DNA of 64,000 nucleotides from an uncultured Aquimarina sp. (GCA_947489685.1 CANLEM010000005.1:186001-250000), one strand, 5' to 3'; shown: positions 1-9,507, counted from the first letter of the stretch. Numbers and translations are program-made. The notes: generated from the sequence alone by a model not told the origin.

Positions 1-48
1 TCAATTATTAACACCTCATTATCAATGAATTAAATTTTATTTAAATAA

Positions 49-771
49 TTATTGTTGAGTATAATAATTGTAATCTTTAAGGACAGTATCGATAAATTGA
101 CGATCATAGAGTTCTGATTTGACTTCCAAAACCTCTTCGACCTTATCTCTAAGAGCAGTTAATGTTTTAAAATCATTAGATTTTTTTGCAATGATATAGG
201 TCTCTTTTATTAACCTAACATCTTTATCCGATAATTTGGTAACGTTCATGAATTTTGGTTGATAATCTTCTGTCAGATCTTCCAAAATAGTATGCGAGAT
301 TTTCACTTTCTGCTTATTGGATATAACTACCGTTCCCGCAGCAGCATCTCCTAACCGTTGCCGTTTTTCAGAAAATAAAATAGTCAAAATACCTACCGAA
401 GCCAGAAAAATCCATATATCAACCAATCGCAACATCCATCTTACCATATAATTACTCCAATGTGCTGGTAATCCATCAATACGTACAACTCGTATTTTTA
501 GGATCATTTTACCGACTGTTCTACCATTAAAAATGATATGCATAATGAGAGAATAGAACATAACGGGTAACAATAATAAAGACTGTATCCCAAAAACCGT
601 CCAATTATCCTTAAAAGCAATACCAACAAGTGATGTGATAAAATTAACGATAAATAAGTATAGCCAGAATATGGCAAAATCTATTAGTGCTGCTAACATT
701 CTTTCTCCTATACTAACTGTTTTATAGTCTAGGTTAACATTTTGTGTTGTGTTGATTGCTAAATTTGCCAT
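49..771 (-). CDS. RDD family membrane protein
   Basis: The N-terminal two thirds carry the RDD layout: an Arg followed by Asp in the first helix (GERMLAALIDFAIFW), two further hydrophobic segments, and a GRTVGKMILKIRVV stretch before a last helix pair. The final roughly 90 residues are polar and probably cytoplasmic. RDD proteins are inner-membrane proteins of poorly defined transport or stress roles. The gene is divergent from the SpoIIM-like gene with only 39 bp between the two start codons, so both probably share a regulatory region. RDD genes are commonly found beside MoxR/DUF58/SpoIIM genes, which fits this position. Confidence 0.9.
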   Translation of the reverse strand: MANLAINTTQNVNLDYKTVSIGERMLAALIDFAIFWLYLFIVNFITSLVGIAFKDNWTVFGIQSLLLLPVMFYSLIMHIIFNGRTVGKMILKIRVVRIDGLPAHWSNYMVRWMLRLVDIWIFLASVGILTILFSEKRQRLGDAAAGTVVISNKQKVKISHTILEDLTEDYQPKFMNVTKLSDKDVRLIKETYIIAKKSNDFKTLTALRDKVEEVLEVKSELYDRQFIDTVLKDYNYYTQQ

Positions 772-810
772 TTACGAGTAAGTCATTATCTTTAACCAAA
801 AAATTGATAG

Positions 811-1770
811 ATGCGGGAAGCAGCTTTTGTGAAGCAAAATAAAGAAAAATGGATCGCTTTTGAAAAAGCAATTAGCCAAAATTTAAAAATAAGCCCTGAT
901 AAGTTAGCCGATTACTATATTCATTTGACCAATGATTTGTCGTATGCACAAACATACTATCCAGATAGTAAGACGTTATTATACCTTAATTCTTTAGCTT
1001 CTCAAGCTCATCAAAAAATCTATATTAACAAAAAAGAAAATAAGAATAGAGTCGTCAATTTTTGGAAAACAGAATTTCCTTTATTCTTTTACCAACACCA
1101 GAAAACTCTATTATACGCCTTCTTAATTTTTGGTACTGCCTGTTGCATTGGTATTATTTCGGCTTTAAATGATGCTTCTTTTCTTAGGCTGATTTTGGGA
1201 GACGAATACGTAAACGAAACTCTTAATAATATTGAGAAAGGAGATCCTACGGGAATCTATAAAAGTGGTAGCATGGTTGGCTCTTTCTTAGGCATCACCA
1301 TTAATAACATTAGAGTAGCCTTTTTGGCTTATGCCTTTGGCGTCATTACATCTGTAGGAACGGGTTACATATTATTTAGTAACGGTATTATGCTGGGTGC
1401 TTTTATGACCTTTTTCTATACAAAAGGGGTATTGTTTGAAGCTTCGAAATCAGTATGGCTTCACGGAACTATAGAAATATCGGTTATTGTTATTGCAGGT
1501 TGTGCAGGATTGGTTATGGGAAACAGTATTTTATTTCCCACAACATATTCTAGAAGGGTTTCCTTTATGAAAGGTGCCAAAGGTGGTTTAAAAATAGTGG
1601 TTAGTACCATCCCCTTTTTTATTATTGCTGGTTTTATAGAAGGATTTATAACCCGATATTCTAATATGCCCACGTGGCTGGCCATGTCAATTATTTTTGG
1701 CTCATTAGCCTTAATTTTATTTTATTACATCATCTACCCCATAATTTTAAACAAAGCCTATGATCGATAA
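811..1770 (+). CDS. Stage II sporulation protein M (SpoIIM/DUF95)-like membrane protein
   Basis: The 319-residue protein has a soluble N-terminal part of about 95 residues and then several membrane helices. The C-terminal half holds the family's typical segments HGTIEISVIVIAGCAGLVMG and IIAGFIEGFITR. Despite the name, the family is widespread in non-sporulating Bacteroidetes, where it travels with MoxR ATPases; a sporulation role is not implied. It is the first gene of the rightward operon, and its last 11 bases overlap the next gene, suggesting translational coupling. The precise function is unknown. Confidence 0.9.
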   Translation: MREAAFVKQNKEKWIAFEKAISQNLKISPDKLADYYIHLTNDLSYAQTYYPDSKTLLYLNSLASQAHQKIYINKKENKNRVVNFWKTEFPLFFYQHQKTLLYAFLIFGTACCIGIISALNDASFLRLILGDEYVNETLNNIEKGDPTGIYKSGSMVGSFLGITINNIRVAFLAYAFGVITSVGTGYILFSNGIMLGAFMTFFYTKGVLFEASKSVWLHGTIEISVIVIAGCAGLVMGNSILFPTTYSRRVSFMKGAKGGLKIVVSTIPFFIIAGFIEGFITRYSNMPTWLAMSIIFGSLALILFYYIIYPIILNKAYDR

Positions 1771-2683
1771 ATACATAGAACTTAAACAAATTAGAGACCT
1801 AGGAGAGATTATTTCTACCTATTTTGATTTTTTTAAGCAAAACCTTAAAAGCTTTACGAATATATTTATAAGCTATAACGGTATCTTTATATTACTTTTA
1901 TTAGGCTGCAGTTATCTTATGGTGACAGGTTTTATTGGTGCATTTGGCTCAGAAAGCGGTTTCGAAGGCACTCCTGATATTGATTCAAGCTTTTTAATTG
2001 GAATTGGCGCTATATTATTTTTCTTTGTTTTTATAGGTACCGCTACCCTTAATTATAGCTTAGCTTCTGCTTACATTATCAAGTACGATCAAAATAAAAA
2101 AGTGATCGAAAACAAAAAAGAAGTATGGGATTTGGTTAAAAGTAACTTCGGAAATATTATTGTATTTATCATTTTATTAGTCCTAATTTATATCGTATTT
2201 TTTATCGTTTCTATTATTTTGGCCATTATTCCTTTATTAGGAACGCTAGTACAATACGTTATTCAATTTTGGGTTACTTCGTGGATAGGGGTTTCTTTTA
2301 TGGTTATGTTATACGAAAACAAAAGCCCCACAGATGCTCTGGGAGAAGGCTGGGATTTGGTTAAAAGTAATTTCTGGAAATGTGTTGGAGTTAATTTTAT
2401 TCTTGGACTATTAGTAGGGATTTTATTGCTACTTTTATTAATGATTCCGGGAGTTTTGGTTGGGTTTTATTCTTATCATGTGGTAGAAAACGGTACTGTA
2501 ATTGCCGAGTCCGCTGTTTCAAAAATTATATATACGCTCGCGTTGTCTATTTTCTTGATCGTTATGGCATATTCGCAGTCACTATCTCAGTTTATCAATG
2601 GGATTTTGTATTTCTCACTGCATGAACAGAAATATAATATTAATACAAGAGAAAAGATTGATCAAATTGGTGTTGGTGAGTAA
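1760..2683 (+). CDS. Multi-pass membrane protein of the MoxR operon
   Basis: This 307-residue protein has about six hydrophobic segments and a repeated internal phrase, WDLVKSNF, occurring near residues 123 and 204, which suggests two related halves. It resembles the glycerophosphodiester-phosphodiesterase membrane-domain or DUF4013-type proteins, but I see no catalytic motif. It overlaps the gene before it by 11 bases and the gene after it by about 8, so it is part of the same operon. Its role is inferred only from context: an inner-membrane partner of the MoxR/DUF58 module. Confidence 0.8.
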   Translation: MIDKYIELKQIRDLGEIISTYFDFFKQNLKSFTNIFISYNGIFILLLLGCSYLMVTGFIGAFGSESGFEGTPDIDSSFLIGIGAILFFFVFIGTATLNYSLASAYIIKYDQNKKVIENKKEVWDLVKSNFGNIIVFIILLVLIYIVFFIVSIILAIIPLLGTLVQYVIQFWVTSWIGVSFMVMLYENKSPTDALGEGWDLVKSNFWKCVGVNFILGLLVGILLLLLLMIPGVLVGFYSYHVVENGTVIAESAVSKIIYTLALSIFLIVMAYSQSLSQFINGILYFSLHEQKYNINTREKIDQIGVGE

Positions 2684-3410
2684 AAAAACGATCTACATAG
2701 CATTTAGCTTTTTACTACTTTTTTTAAGTACACCTTGCTGGGCGCAAAAGGATTCTTTACAGGTTGCGATAGATAGTAGCAAAGTATCAATTGTGAACTT
2801 TTCTGAAGATTTATCTAATAAATATACCGGAGAAGAATTTGACTACGATACTATCGAAGGTGAAACGCAGAACTTCTTAGCTCGAATTCTTAATTGGTTT
2901 TTTCAAGGACTACAAAGTATATTTGGTGTAGAAGTAAGTCCAGGATTAACCAAACTCATAGAAAATCTAATTTATATAGTACTCATTGGTTTTGCTATTT
3001 ATCTTATTATACGGGTTTTGGCAGGAAAGGATGCTGTTTCATTTTTTGGAAAAAAGAATACCGTTGTAGCTCCCATAAATATTGCCGAAGAACATATTGA
3101 AAAGATAAATTTGGATAATCTTATTAAAGACGCCCTTAAAGACAATAATTACAGATTAGCAATACGCTATATGTATTTAAAGACACTACAAGATTTGTCT
3201 GTAAAAAAAGTGATTGATTATCATTTTGAGAAGACTAATACTGATTATTACAGAGAAATTGCAGATGTCTCGCTAAAACAAAATTTTAGTAGAGTTTCGT
3301 ATCTGTACGATTATATATGGTACGGAAAGTTTGAATTAGATGAATCTGGTTATCAAAATGCAAAAAAATCATTTGATCAGCTTAACACAAAAATGAATAC
3401 TATTGGATAA
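2676..3410 (+). CDS. DUF4129 domain-containing protein
   Basis: The ORF track extends to 2598, but that would include 85 bases of the upstream gene. I prefer the GTG at 2676, which gives a clean signal peptide (SKKTIYIAFSFLLLFLSTPCWAQ) and a protein of about 244 residues. GTG 2670 and TTG 2673 are alternatives. A periplasmic segment is followed by one transmembrane helix (NLIYIVLIGFAIYLIIRVL) and a C-terminal cytoplasmic helical domain containing YRLAIRYMYLKTLQDLS, typical of DUF4129. The family is a regular companion of MoxR, DUF58 and DUF4350 genes. Function is not established. Confidence 0.82.
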   Translation: MSKKTIYIAFSFLLLFLSTPCWAQKDSLQVAIDSSKVSIVNFSEDLSNKYTGEEFDYDTIEGETQNFLARILNWFFQGLQSIFGVEVSPGLTKLIENLIYIVLIGFAIYLIIRVLAGKDAVSFFGKKNTVVAPINIAEEHIEKINLDNLIKDALKDNNYRLAIRYMYLKTLQDLSVKKVIDYHFEKTNTDYYREIADVSLKQNFSRVSYLYDYIWYGKFELDESGYQNAKKSFDQLNTKMNTIG

Positions 3411-4596
3411 AAGATCACGAAACATATTGATTCTTTTTGGAATTGCTCTTTTAGCCATTATTGTGACCGAATTAGTAAGACCTAAACCTATTAATTGGAA
3501 TGCTAGTTATACCTCTACAGATAAGATACCATTTGGAAGCTATATCCTTTTTGAAGAATTAAAAGAGACAAAAGATGATAATAACATTCATTTAATTACT
3601 CAAAATCCTTACGATTTTCTAAGTAGTTCAGAATTACAGAATAATTCGTCCTACATTTTTATAAACTCTAATATTGGTCTGGATAAGCGTTCGTATGAGA
3701 AACTAATAGCATTTGTGCGCAATGGTAATTCTGTTTTTATGGCGGCTCAAAATTTTGGTACCATTATCTCTGACTCTCTTCATGTAGAAACAGAAATAGA
3801 TTATCAAATTATGGAAGAAGAAATATCACCTACTTTCTTCTCTTCTTATATAAAAGAAGACTCGTTGTCCAAGTTTAAAAAGAAAATATATAAAACTGTT
3901 TTTAAAAATTTTGACACCCTTAAAACCACTGCGCTGGGATATTACAAAAATGATCAAAACCAAGATGCAGTAGATGAGATAAACTTTATTAAAGTACGAG
4001 AGGGAAAAGGTAATTTCTATTTTAACACCTTACCACAAGCATTTTCTAATTATTATATGCTTAACGGAAACGAAAATTATGCTTCTATATGTTTATCATT
4101 TTTAAATCAATCTGAAACCATATATTGGGATGATTATTTAAAAGACGGGCGAAAAATTATTGACTCCCCTATGCGATTTGTGCTCAATCAGGTTCCTTTA
4201 CGATGGGCTTATTATTTGCTTGTAATTGGTATTTTAATTTTTGTAATATTTACCGGAAAACGAGAACAACGCATTATTCCTATTATTAAACCTTTAGAAA
4301 ACACATCTATAGAATTTACTAAGACAATAGGTGACCTATATTTTCAACATAAAGATTATAGCGATATTATATCTAAAAAGATTACGTATTTGCTTGAAAA
4401 AATAAGAAGTACATATTATATAAACACCAACTCTTTGGACAAAAAATTTATTGACAGACTTGCGGTTAAAACAAACCATTCGATAGATGAAACTGCTATA
4501 TTTATTGGCTATATCAATGATTTAAAAAGTAAAGCATTTCATACCGAAGGAGATCTGGTAGAATTAAATAAAAAAATAGAAGAATTTACACTATAG
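3403..4596 (+). CDS. DUF4350 domain-containing membrane protein
   Basis: The reading frame has no suitable ATG; it opens with TTG at 3403, overlapping the preceding stop codon by 8 bases. The product (397 residues) has an N-terminal anchor helix (ILILFGIALLAIIVTELV), a large extracytoplasmic domain with the DUF4350 pattern PFGSYILFEEL and a later run resembling a Rossmann-like hydrophobic core, then a second helix (WAYYLLVIGILIFVIFTG) and a cytoplasmic tail of about 110 residues. DUF4350 proteins sit between DUF4129 and MoxR genes in many Bacteroidetes, exactly as here. The biochemical role is unknown. Confidence 0.85.
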   Translation: MDKRSRNILILFGIALLAIIVTELVRPKPINWNASYTSTDKIPFGSYILFEELKETKDDNNIHLITQNPYDFLSSSELQNNSSYIFINSNIGLDKRSYEKLIAFVRNGNSVFMAAQNFGTIISDSLHVETEIDYQIMEEEISPTFFSSYIKEDSLSKFKKKIYKTVFKNFDTLKTTALGYYKNDQNQDAVDEINFIKVREGKGNFYFNTLPQAFSNYYMLNGNENYASICLSFLNQSETIYWDDYLKDGRKIIDSPMRFVLNQVPLRWAYYLLVIGILIFVIFTGKREQRIIPIIKPLENTSIEFTKTIGDLYFQHKDYSDIISKKITYLLEKIRSTYYINTNSLDKKFIDRLAVKTNHSIDETAIFIGYINDLKSKAFHTEGDLVELNKKIEEFTL

Positions 4597-4599
4597 ATT

Positions 4600-5592
4600 A
4601 TGGAAGAAACTAATGACAATTCGTTAGAGTTTAACAACAGAATAGATCTAAAAAACTTACAAGAGGCAGTTCAGACCATAAAAAATGAACTCGGTAAAGT
4701 AATTATTGGGCAACAGGATATGATAGAATTGTTAATCATCTCTATTCTGGCAAACGGACATTCTTTGATAGAGGGTGTTCCTGGTGTTGCCAAAACGGTT
4801 ACGGCTAAGCTACTTGCAAAGACCATGAATGTAGATTTTAGCAGAATCCAGTTCACACCCGATCTTATGCCTAGTGACATTTTAGGGACATCTATATTTA
4901 ATGTAAAAACATCAGAATTCGAATTTAAAAAAGGACCTATATTTTCTAATATTATCCTAATCGACGAGATCAATCGAGCACCCGCAAAAACCCAGGCAGC
5001 ATTATTTGAGGTTATGGCAGAGCGCCAAATAACTATTGATGGAATTGAAAATAAAATGGAGTTGCCTTTTCTGGTATTTGCTACGCAAAACCCTATCGAG
5101 CAAGAAGGAACTTATGCATTACCCGAAGCACAACTAGATAGGTTTTTGTTCAAGATTAATGTGGGCTATCCATCTATTGAAGAAGAAGTAACTATTCTAG
5201 AAGGGCATCACCAGAGAAAAAATACAATTCCAACAGATATTATTAAACCAATTCTGGATGCCAAACAAATTCAAGAATATCAAGATATTATCAAAGGAAT
5301 CATTATTGAAAATAATTTGATGAAATATATTGCCTCTATTGTAAATAATACCCGAGACAATGGCAATCTATATTTAGGTGCTTCTCCGCGTGCATCAATT
5401 GCGATAATGAATGCTTCAAAAGCTATGGCAGCGATTAATGGTAGGGATTTTGTAACTCCTGATGATATCAAAAAAGTTGCTTCTGCCGTACTAAGACATC
5501 GTATCATATTAACTCCAGAAAGAGAAATGGAAGGATTTACAGCAGAAAAAGCCGTAACACAGATTATCGAAACTATTGAAATACCACGCTAG
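4600..5592 (+). CDS. MoxR family AAA+ ATPase
   Basis: The 330-residue length is standard for MoxR. The Walker A motif EGVPGVAKT lies near residues 58-66, Walker B with IILIDEINRAP near 118-128, sensor 1 at FATQNPIEQEGTY, and the C-terminal lid domain follows. MoxR ATPases act as chaperone-like unfoldases that mature or remodel partner proteins, often ones with VWA domains. The gene lies 3 bp after the DUF4350 gene and its stop codon overlaps the GTG start of the DUF58 gene by one base (TAGTG), so ATPase and DUF58 protein are almost certainly co-translated. Confidence 0.96.
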   Translation: MEETNDNSLEFNNRIDLKNLQEAVQTIKNELGKVIIGQQDMIELLIISILANGHSLIEGVPGVAKTVTAKLLAKTMNVDFSRIQFTPDLMPSDILGTSIFNVKTSEFEFKKGPIFSNIILIDEINRAPAKTQAALFEVMAERQITIDGIENKMELPFLVFATQNPIEQEGTYALPEAQLDRFLFKINVGYPSIEEEVTILEGHHQRKNTIPTDIIKPILDAKQIQEYQDIIKGIIIENNLMKYIASIVNNTRDNGNLYLGASPRASIAIMNASKAMAAINGRDFVTPDDIKKVASAVLRHRIILTPEREMEGFTAEKAVTQIIETIEIPR

Positions 5593-6926
5593 TGAAGACC
5601 TTTTTAAAAAGTTTATACCTGAAGAAATTATTTTTCGCCGCTTTCTTTTCGATTGCAGTACTCTTTGTGGTGTCTTATTTCTTCGAAAACTTATTAAGTG
5701 TCTCCAAATTACTATTAACTATTCTCCTTGTTGCTCTTGTATTTGATATCCTGTTATTATACCGTAATAAACTAGGAATTCAAGCATCCCGATCTTTACC
5801 CGAAAAATTATCAAATGGAGATGAAAATATAATCGAGATTGTAGCAACCAACAGGTATCAATTTAACAGTAGCATAAGAATTATTGATGAATTGCCAACT
5901 CAATTTCAGCAAAGAAATTTTTTAATTAATTCTAATCTAAAATCCTCAGAGCAAAAGAAATTTTCTTATCATTTACGTCCAACTCTAAGAGGTGAATATC
6001 ATTTTGGAAATTTAAATATTTTTACTTCATCACCTATTGGCTTGATAGAAAGAAAACAACAGTTTTCTGCGGCTGCAATGGTTCCCAGCTATCCTTCTTT
6101 CTTACAATTAAAGAAATATGATTTTATAGCTTTTACCAATAGATTAAAACTTTATGGGCTTAAAAAAATAAGAAGAATCGGCCATACGTTAGAATTTGAG
6201 CAGATTAAAGAATATGTATCTGGCGATGATATAAGAAATATCAATTGGAAAGCTACCGCCAAGAGAAATCATCTGATGGTCAATCAATATCAAGATGAAA
6301 AATCACAGCCTATCTATTCGGTTATTGATACCGGAAGAGTTATGAAAATGCCGTTTAATGAATTAAGCTTATTAGATTATGCCATTAACGCGACATTGGT
6401 GATCTCTAATATAGCCATCAAAAAACAAGATAAGGCGGGTATGTTTACTTTTTCTCGGAAAGTAGAAAATATGGTTGTCGCACAACGTAGAAAAAGTCAA
6501 ATGAATTTGATTTTGGAAACATTGTATAATATCAATACTGATTTTTCTGAATCGGATTTTGCTAGATTGTATGTTGATATAAAAAGAAACATTAATCAAA
6601 GAAGCCTTTTATTATTATATACAAATTTTGAAACCTTAGATGGCTTGCACAGGCAATTACCATATTTACAAGCCATTGCCAAAACTCACCTTTTGGTAGT
6701 GATTTTCTTTGAAAATACAGAGTTAGAATCTTTCTTGGGTAAACCTGCAGTGTCTACGAAACAAATTTTTGAAAAAACAATCGCCGAAAAGTTTGTGTAC
6801 GAAAAGAAAATGATTGTTAACGAATTAAACAAACATGGTATTCATTGTATTCTCACAGCCCCCGAAGACCTTACCATAAATACCATTAATAAATATCTCG
6901 AAATCAAAGCCCGAGGTCTTTTATGA
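5592..6926 (+). CDS. DUF58 domain-containing protein
   Basis: Two N-terminal membrane helices (residues about 10-55) precede a beta-rich region and the DUF58 signature LEFEQIKEYVSGDDIRNINW plus KATAKRNHLMVNQYQDE. The C-terminal half resembles a von Willebrand A-type fold, the class of domain MoxR partners carry. The start is GTG at 5592, overlapping the MoxR stop codon. It ends the operon. Unlike many Bacteroidetes MoxR clusters, no BatA/BatB aerotolerance genes follow inside the window, so this is the RDD/SpoIIM/DUF4129/DUF4350 type of cluster. Confidence 0.93.
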   Translation: MKTFLKSLYLKKLFFAAFFSIAVLFVVSYFFENLLSVSKLLLTILLVALVFDILLLYRNKLGIQASRSLPEKLSNGDENIIEIVATNRYQFNSSIRIIDELPTQFQQRNFLINSNLKSSEQKKFSYHLRPTLRGEYHFGNLNIFTSSPIGLIERKQQFSAAAMVPSYPSFLQLKKYDFIAFTNRLKLYGLKKIRRIGHTLEFEQIKEYVSGDDIRNINWKATAKRNHLMVNQYQDEKSQPIYSVIDTGRVMKMPFNELSLLDYAINATLVISNIAIKKQDKAGMFTFSRKVENMVVAQRRKSQMNLILETLYNINTDFSESDFARLYVDIKRNINQRSLLLLYTNFETLDGLHRQLPYLQAIAKTHLLVVIFFENTELESFLGKPAVSTKQIFEKTIAEKFVYEKKMIVNELNKHGIHCILTAPEDLTINTINKYLEIKARGLL

Positions 6927-7063
6927 TTCTTTACATATGTGGTAGTACAAATTTTTAGTAAAATTAAGGACAATATAGTAACTTCGACCTATCAAAGTCA
7001 CAGTGCTATTGTTTTAAATTATTCTTGTTGCTATCCGTCTGTTAACATTATATATCTGGTTCT

Positions 7064-7444
7064 ATGGAAACTAATCAAAAAAAAATTATCGAAAACTATA
7101 TCAAAGCATACAACGAGTTTGATATTGAAAATATGACTAAGGATTTACATAAAGATATAGAATTCGAAAATATAACAAATGGGCAGGTAGATCTGATGCT
7201 TCAAGGGATTGAACAATTTAGAAACCAAGCAGCATCTGCAAAAGAATATTTTAAAGAACGAAAACAACTTGTTACCGCCTGGAACTTTCAGGATGATGCC
7301 ATTATAATTGATGTGTCCTACGATGCTGTTTTGGCTATTGATTTACCAAATGGCCTTAAAGCAGGGGAATCCATTAAGTTAAACGGTCAATCAGTTTTTG
7401 AGTTTGAAGACAACCAAATTATTAAAATACAGGACAAAAGCTAA
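7064..7444 (+). CDS. NTF2-like/SnoaL-fold small protein
   Basis: The 126-residue protein starts with the pattern common to SnoaL-like ketosteroid-isomerase-fold proteins (a short helix, then IIENYIKAYNEFDIENMTKDLHKDIEFENI) and ends with a beta-strand pair (INGQSVFEFEDNQIIKIQDKS type). Such proteins bind or isomerise small hydrophobic molecules, but no catalytic set is assignable here. It lies 28 bp before the tandem AraC regulator and on the same strand, so the two may form an operon. The preceding 137 bp hold no gene that I can support. Confidence 0.85.
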   Translation: METNQKKIIENYIKAYNEFDIENMTKDLHKDIEFENITNGQVDLMLQGIEQFRNQAASAKEYFKERKQLVTAWNFQDDAIIIDVSYDAVLAIDLPNGLKAGESIKLNGQSVFEFEDNQIIKIQDKS

Positions 7445-7472
7445 TTTTTTGGTAGCAATCAAACATTCATAT

Positions 7473-8549
7473 ATGAGAATACATAATACTGCACCAATGG
7501 TAGAAAAAATGTTTCCCGAAATTAATAAAATCTATTTTATGGATACCTATACCCTTATCCATGTGTTATCGGGTACCGGAAGTATTGAAGTAGATTTTAA
7601 AAATTATTACGACTGGGAAGACAAAGTTATTTATTTAGAGAAAGGACAATACATCAAGTTTCTATCAGAAGATTTTGTGGTTAGAAAAATTGAATTCCCT
7701 AATCATGAAAAATTTCAAAATACCGAAATTAGAGTCTTGTTTAAGCATTTGATTTCTCTGGGTTATATCAATCTAATGGAATGTAGTGATTGTCAGCATT
7801 ATTTAACAAATACTGTCTTTTCTGATCGCTCTAGTGATATTCTTGATATCTCCTCCAAACAGTGGTTTTGGCAAAATCCATTTCATGCTAATAAAGACGA
7901 ATATCAAATCATATTCGATATTAAGGATGTGATAGATAATGAGTTTTCGAATCATCTTACCAATACCGAACTAGTATCCTTTATAAATGCAAAAGGATAT
8001 AATGCTCAGGCATTAATAAAAAATAAAGTTGGTCTTTCGGTTAAAAATCTATTGGGTAAAAAACGCCTCACCGAAAGTCAAAAAGAAATTGCTTTTACGG
8101 ATAAGAATATTCAAGAAATCTCTTATGAATTAGGGTATAAGGATACTGCTTACTTTAATCGAGTCTTTAAAAACAATACAGGGCAAACTCCTTTAGAATT
8201 TAGAACAAACTTCGATTACCAAAATAAAGATCTTTTTACTCAAAATATTGTAGATCTTTTAAAAACTCATCATGAACACGAAAGATCATTAGAGTTTTAT
8301 GCTCAAAAAATGCACGTCTCTGTAAAGACGTTATCCAAAAAAGTACGGCAGAAAATGAACGCTTCTCTTGGTCAACTTATCCGATTAGAACTCATAAATT
8401 CTTCTAAAACAATGCTTCTTGAAGGAGAGAGTATTATTGCCGTCTCTCAAAAATTAAATTTTGAAGAACCTAACCATTTTTCGAGGTTCTTTAAACATTA
8501 TACTGGCATATCCCCCTCAGAATTTAAAGATAAAAAGTACAATTTTTAG
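7473..8549 (+). CDS. Transcriptional regulator with two tandem AraC-type HTH domains
   Basis: I choose ATG 7473 (358 residues); the ORF track start at 7398 overlaps the previous gene. Residues 1-135 form a cupin-like sensor region (VLSGTGSIEV, EKGQYIKFL). Residues about 145-246 carry one AraC helix-turn-helix pair ending in SYELGYKDTAYFNRVFKNNTG. Residues about 255-352 carry a second, ending in SQKLNFEEPNHFSRFFKHYTG. Ordinary AraC regulators have only one such domain. The downstream NTF2 and YHS genes are candidate targets from position alone. Confidence 0.88.
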   Translation: MRIHNTAPMVEKMFPEINKIYFMDTYTLIHVLSGTGSIEVDFKNYYDWEDKVIYLEKGQYIKFLSEDFVVRKIEFPNHEKFQNTEIRVLFKHLISLGYINLMECSDCQHYLTNTVFSDRSSDILDISSKQWFWQNPFHANKDEYQIIFDIKDVIDNEFSNHLTNTELVSFINAKGYNAQALIKNKVGLSVKNLLGKKRLTESQKEIAFTDKNIQEISYELGYKDTAYFNRVFKNNTGQTPLEFRTNFDYQNKDLFTQNIVDLLKTHHEHERSLEFYAQKMHVSVKTLSKKVRQKMNASLGQLIRLELINSSKTMLLEGESIIAVSQKLNFEEPNHFSRFFKHYTGISPSEFKDKKYNF

Positions 8550-8628
8550 CGTCTTTTTGGTAGGTTAATCCTCTTATCCTTGCCTCATCTTTGTAGTGTA
8601 ATTATTAATTCACTAAAAAAATAAAAAG

Positions 8629-8982
8629 ATGAATATCAAAGAACAAGTAACAAGTATGGATGCCATAGTAAGTCAAGGTGCTATTGTAGATGCTGTACAA
8701 CAATTTTTTGCCGATAACGCAACAACTGCTGACTACGGCGGCACTGCCACTACCAATAAAGCTGAGATGGTAGAAAAAATGGAAAACTTTGCCGGAGCAA
8801 TCGCTCAAGTAAATGGAATAACACATCATCATTCTATTGTTGATAATAACGTATCTGCTTCAGAATTTACGTTTGATTTTAATATGAAGGATGGAAGTAA
8901 AATTTATTGGCATGAAATCATCAGAAGAATCTGGAATGAAGAAGGAAAAGTTATAAGTGAAACGTATTTCAACGCACAATAA
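8629..8982 (+). CDS. NTF2-like/SnoaL-fold small protein
   Basis: This 117-residue protein has the SnoaL-like arrangement of N-terminal helices (VDAVQQFFADNATTADYGGTATTNKAEMVEKMENFAG) and a C-terminal beta sheet ending in RIWNEEGKVISETYFNA. It has no signal peptide and should be cytoplasmic. It is followed after 30 bp by the YHS-domain gene, probably as one transcript, and preceded by the tandem AraC regulator. It is similar in size and fold to the proteins at 7064 and 53736. Substrate unknown. Confidence 0.85.
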   Translation: MNIKEQVTSMDAIVSQGAIVDAVQQFFADNATTADYGGTATTNKAEMVEKMENFAGAIAQVNGITHHHSIVDNNVSASEFTFDFNMKDGSKIYWHEIIRRIWNEEGKVISETYFNAQ

Positions 8983-9012
8983 AAATAGTTTAATTCAAAA
9001 AAAAATAAAAAA

Positions 9013-9483
9013 ATGAATACCTTAAAGACAATAGTTATAGCATGTGCTCTACTCGTTAGCACATCAATAGTAGCGCAAGATAAAATGGCAAACAACATCG
9101 ATAATAGTAATATTGCTTTACAAGGATACAGCCCGGTGTCATATTTGGATCTTGGGATTGCACAAAAAGGAGTAAAACAATTTAAATCAGAATATAACAA
9201 GGTGATTTATTATTTCACTTCTGCAGATCAAAAAGCTGCGTTCGATAAAAATCCTGCAAAGTACACTCCTCAATATGGTGGCTTTTGTGCCTTTGGAGTA
9301 TATGCAGGAGCAAAATTTAGACCTGATCCTAACAAATTTATTGTAAAAGACGGAAAATATTTCTTATATCTCTACAATATAGAATTAGATGCTCAGCAAT
9401 TATGGCTTGCAGAAAAAAATCATAACAAACTAGTAACTGTCGCTAATAAAAACTGGACCAAACTAGGCAAAACACATAACTAG
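9013..9483 (+). CDS. Secreted YHS domain protein
   Basis: A signal peptide (TLKTIVIACALLVSTSIVAQ) is followed by a YHS-type region: ALQGYSPVSYLDLG, then VIYYFTSADQKAAFDKNPAKYTPQYGGFCAFG. YHS domains are short metal-associated modules found in copper-handling and oxidoreductase-related proteins; the single visible Cys in GGFCAFG is the usual position. The mature protein is probably periplasmic. A clear terminator follows at 9508-9541, so this gene ends the 8629-9483 transcription unit. Confidence 0.87.
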   Translation: MNTLKTIVIACALLVSTSIVAQDKMANNIDNSNIALQGYSPVSYLDLGIAQKGVKQFKSEYNKVIYYFTSADQKAAFDKNPAKYTPQYGGFCAFGVYAGAKFRPDPNKFIVKDGKYFLYLYNIELDAQQLWLAEKNHNKLVTVANKNWTKLGKTHN

Positions 9484-9507
9484 TTTTATATAATAAGAAA
9501 CGGTTTG

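Noticed and set aside
811-1770. Sporulation function for the SpoIIM-like gene
   Set aside because: The family name is historical; the phylum does not sporulate and the context is a MoxR operon.
6939-7136. 65-residue ORF between DUF58 and NTF2 genes
   Set aside because: It overlaps the start of the NTF2-like gene in another frame and shows no protein-like pattern.
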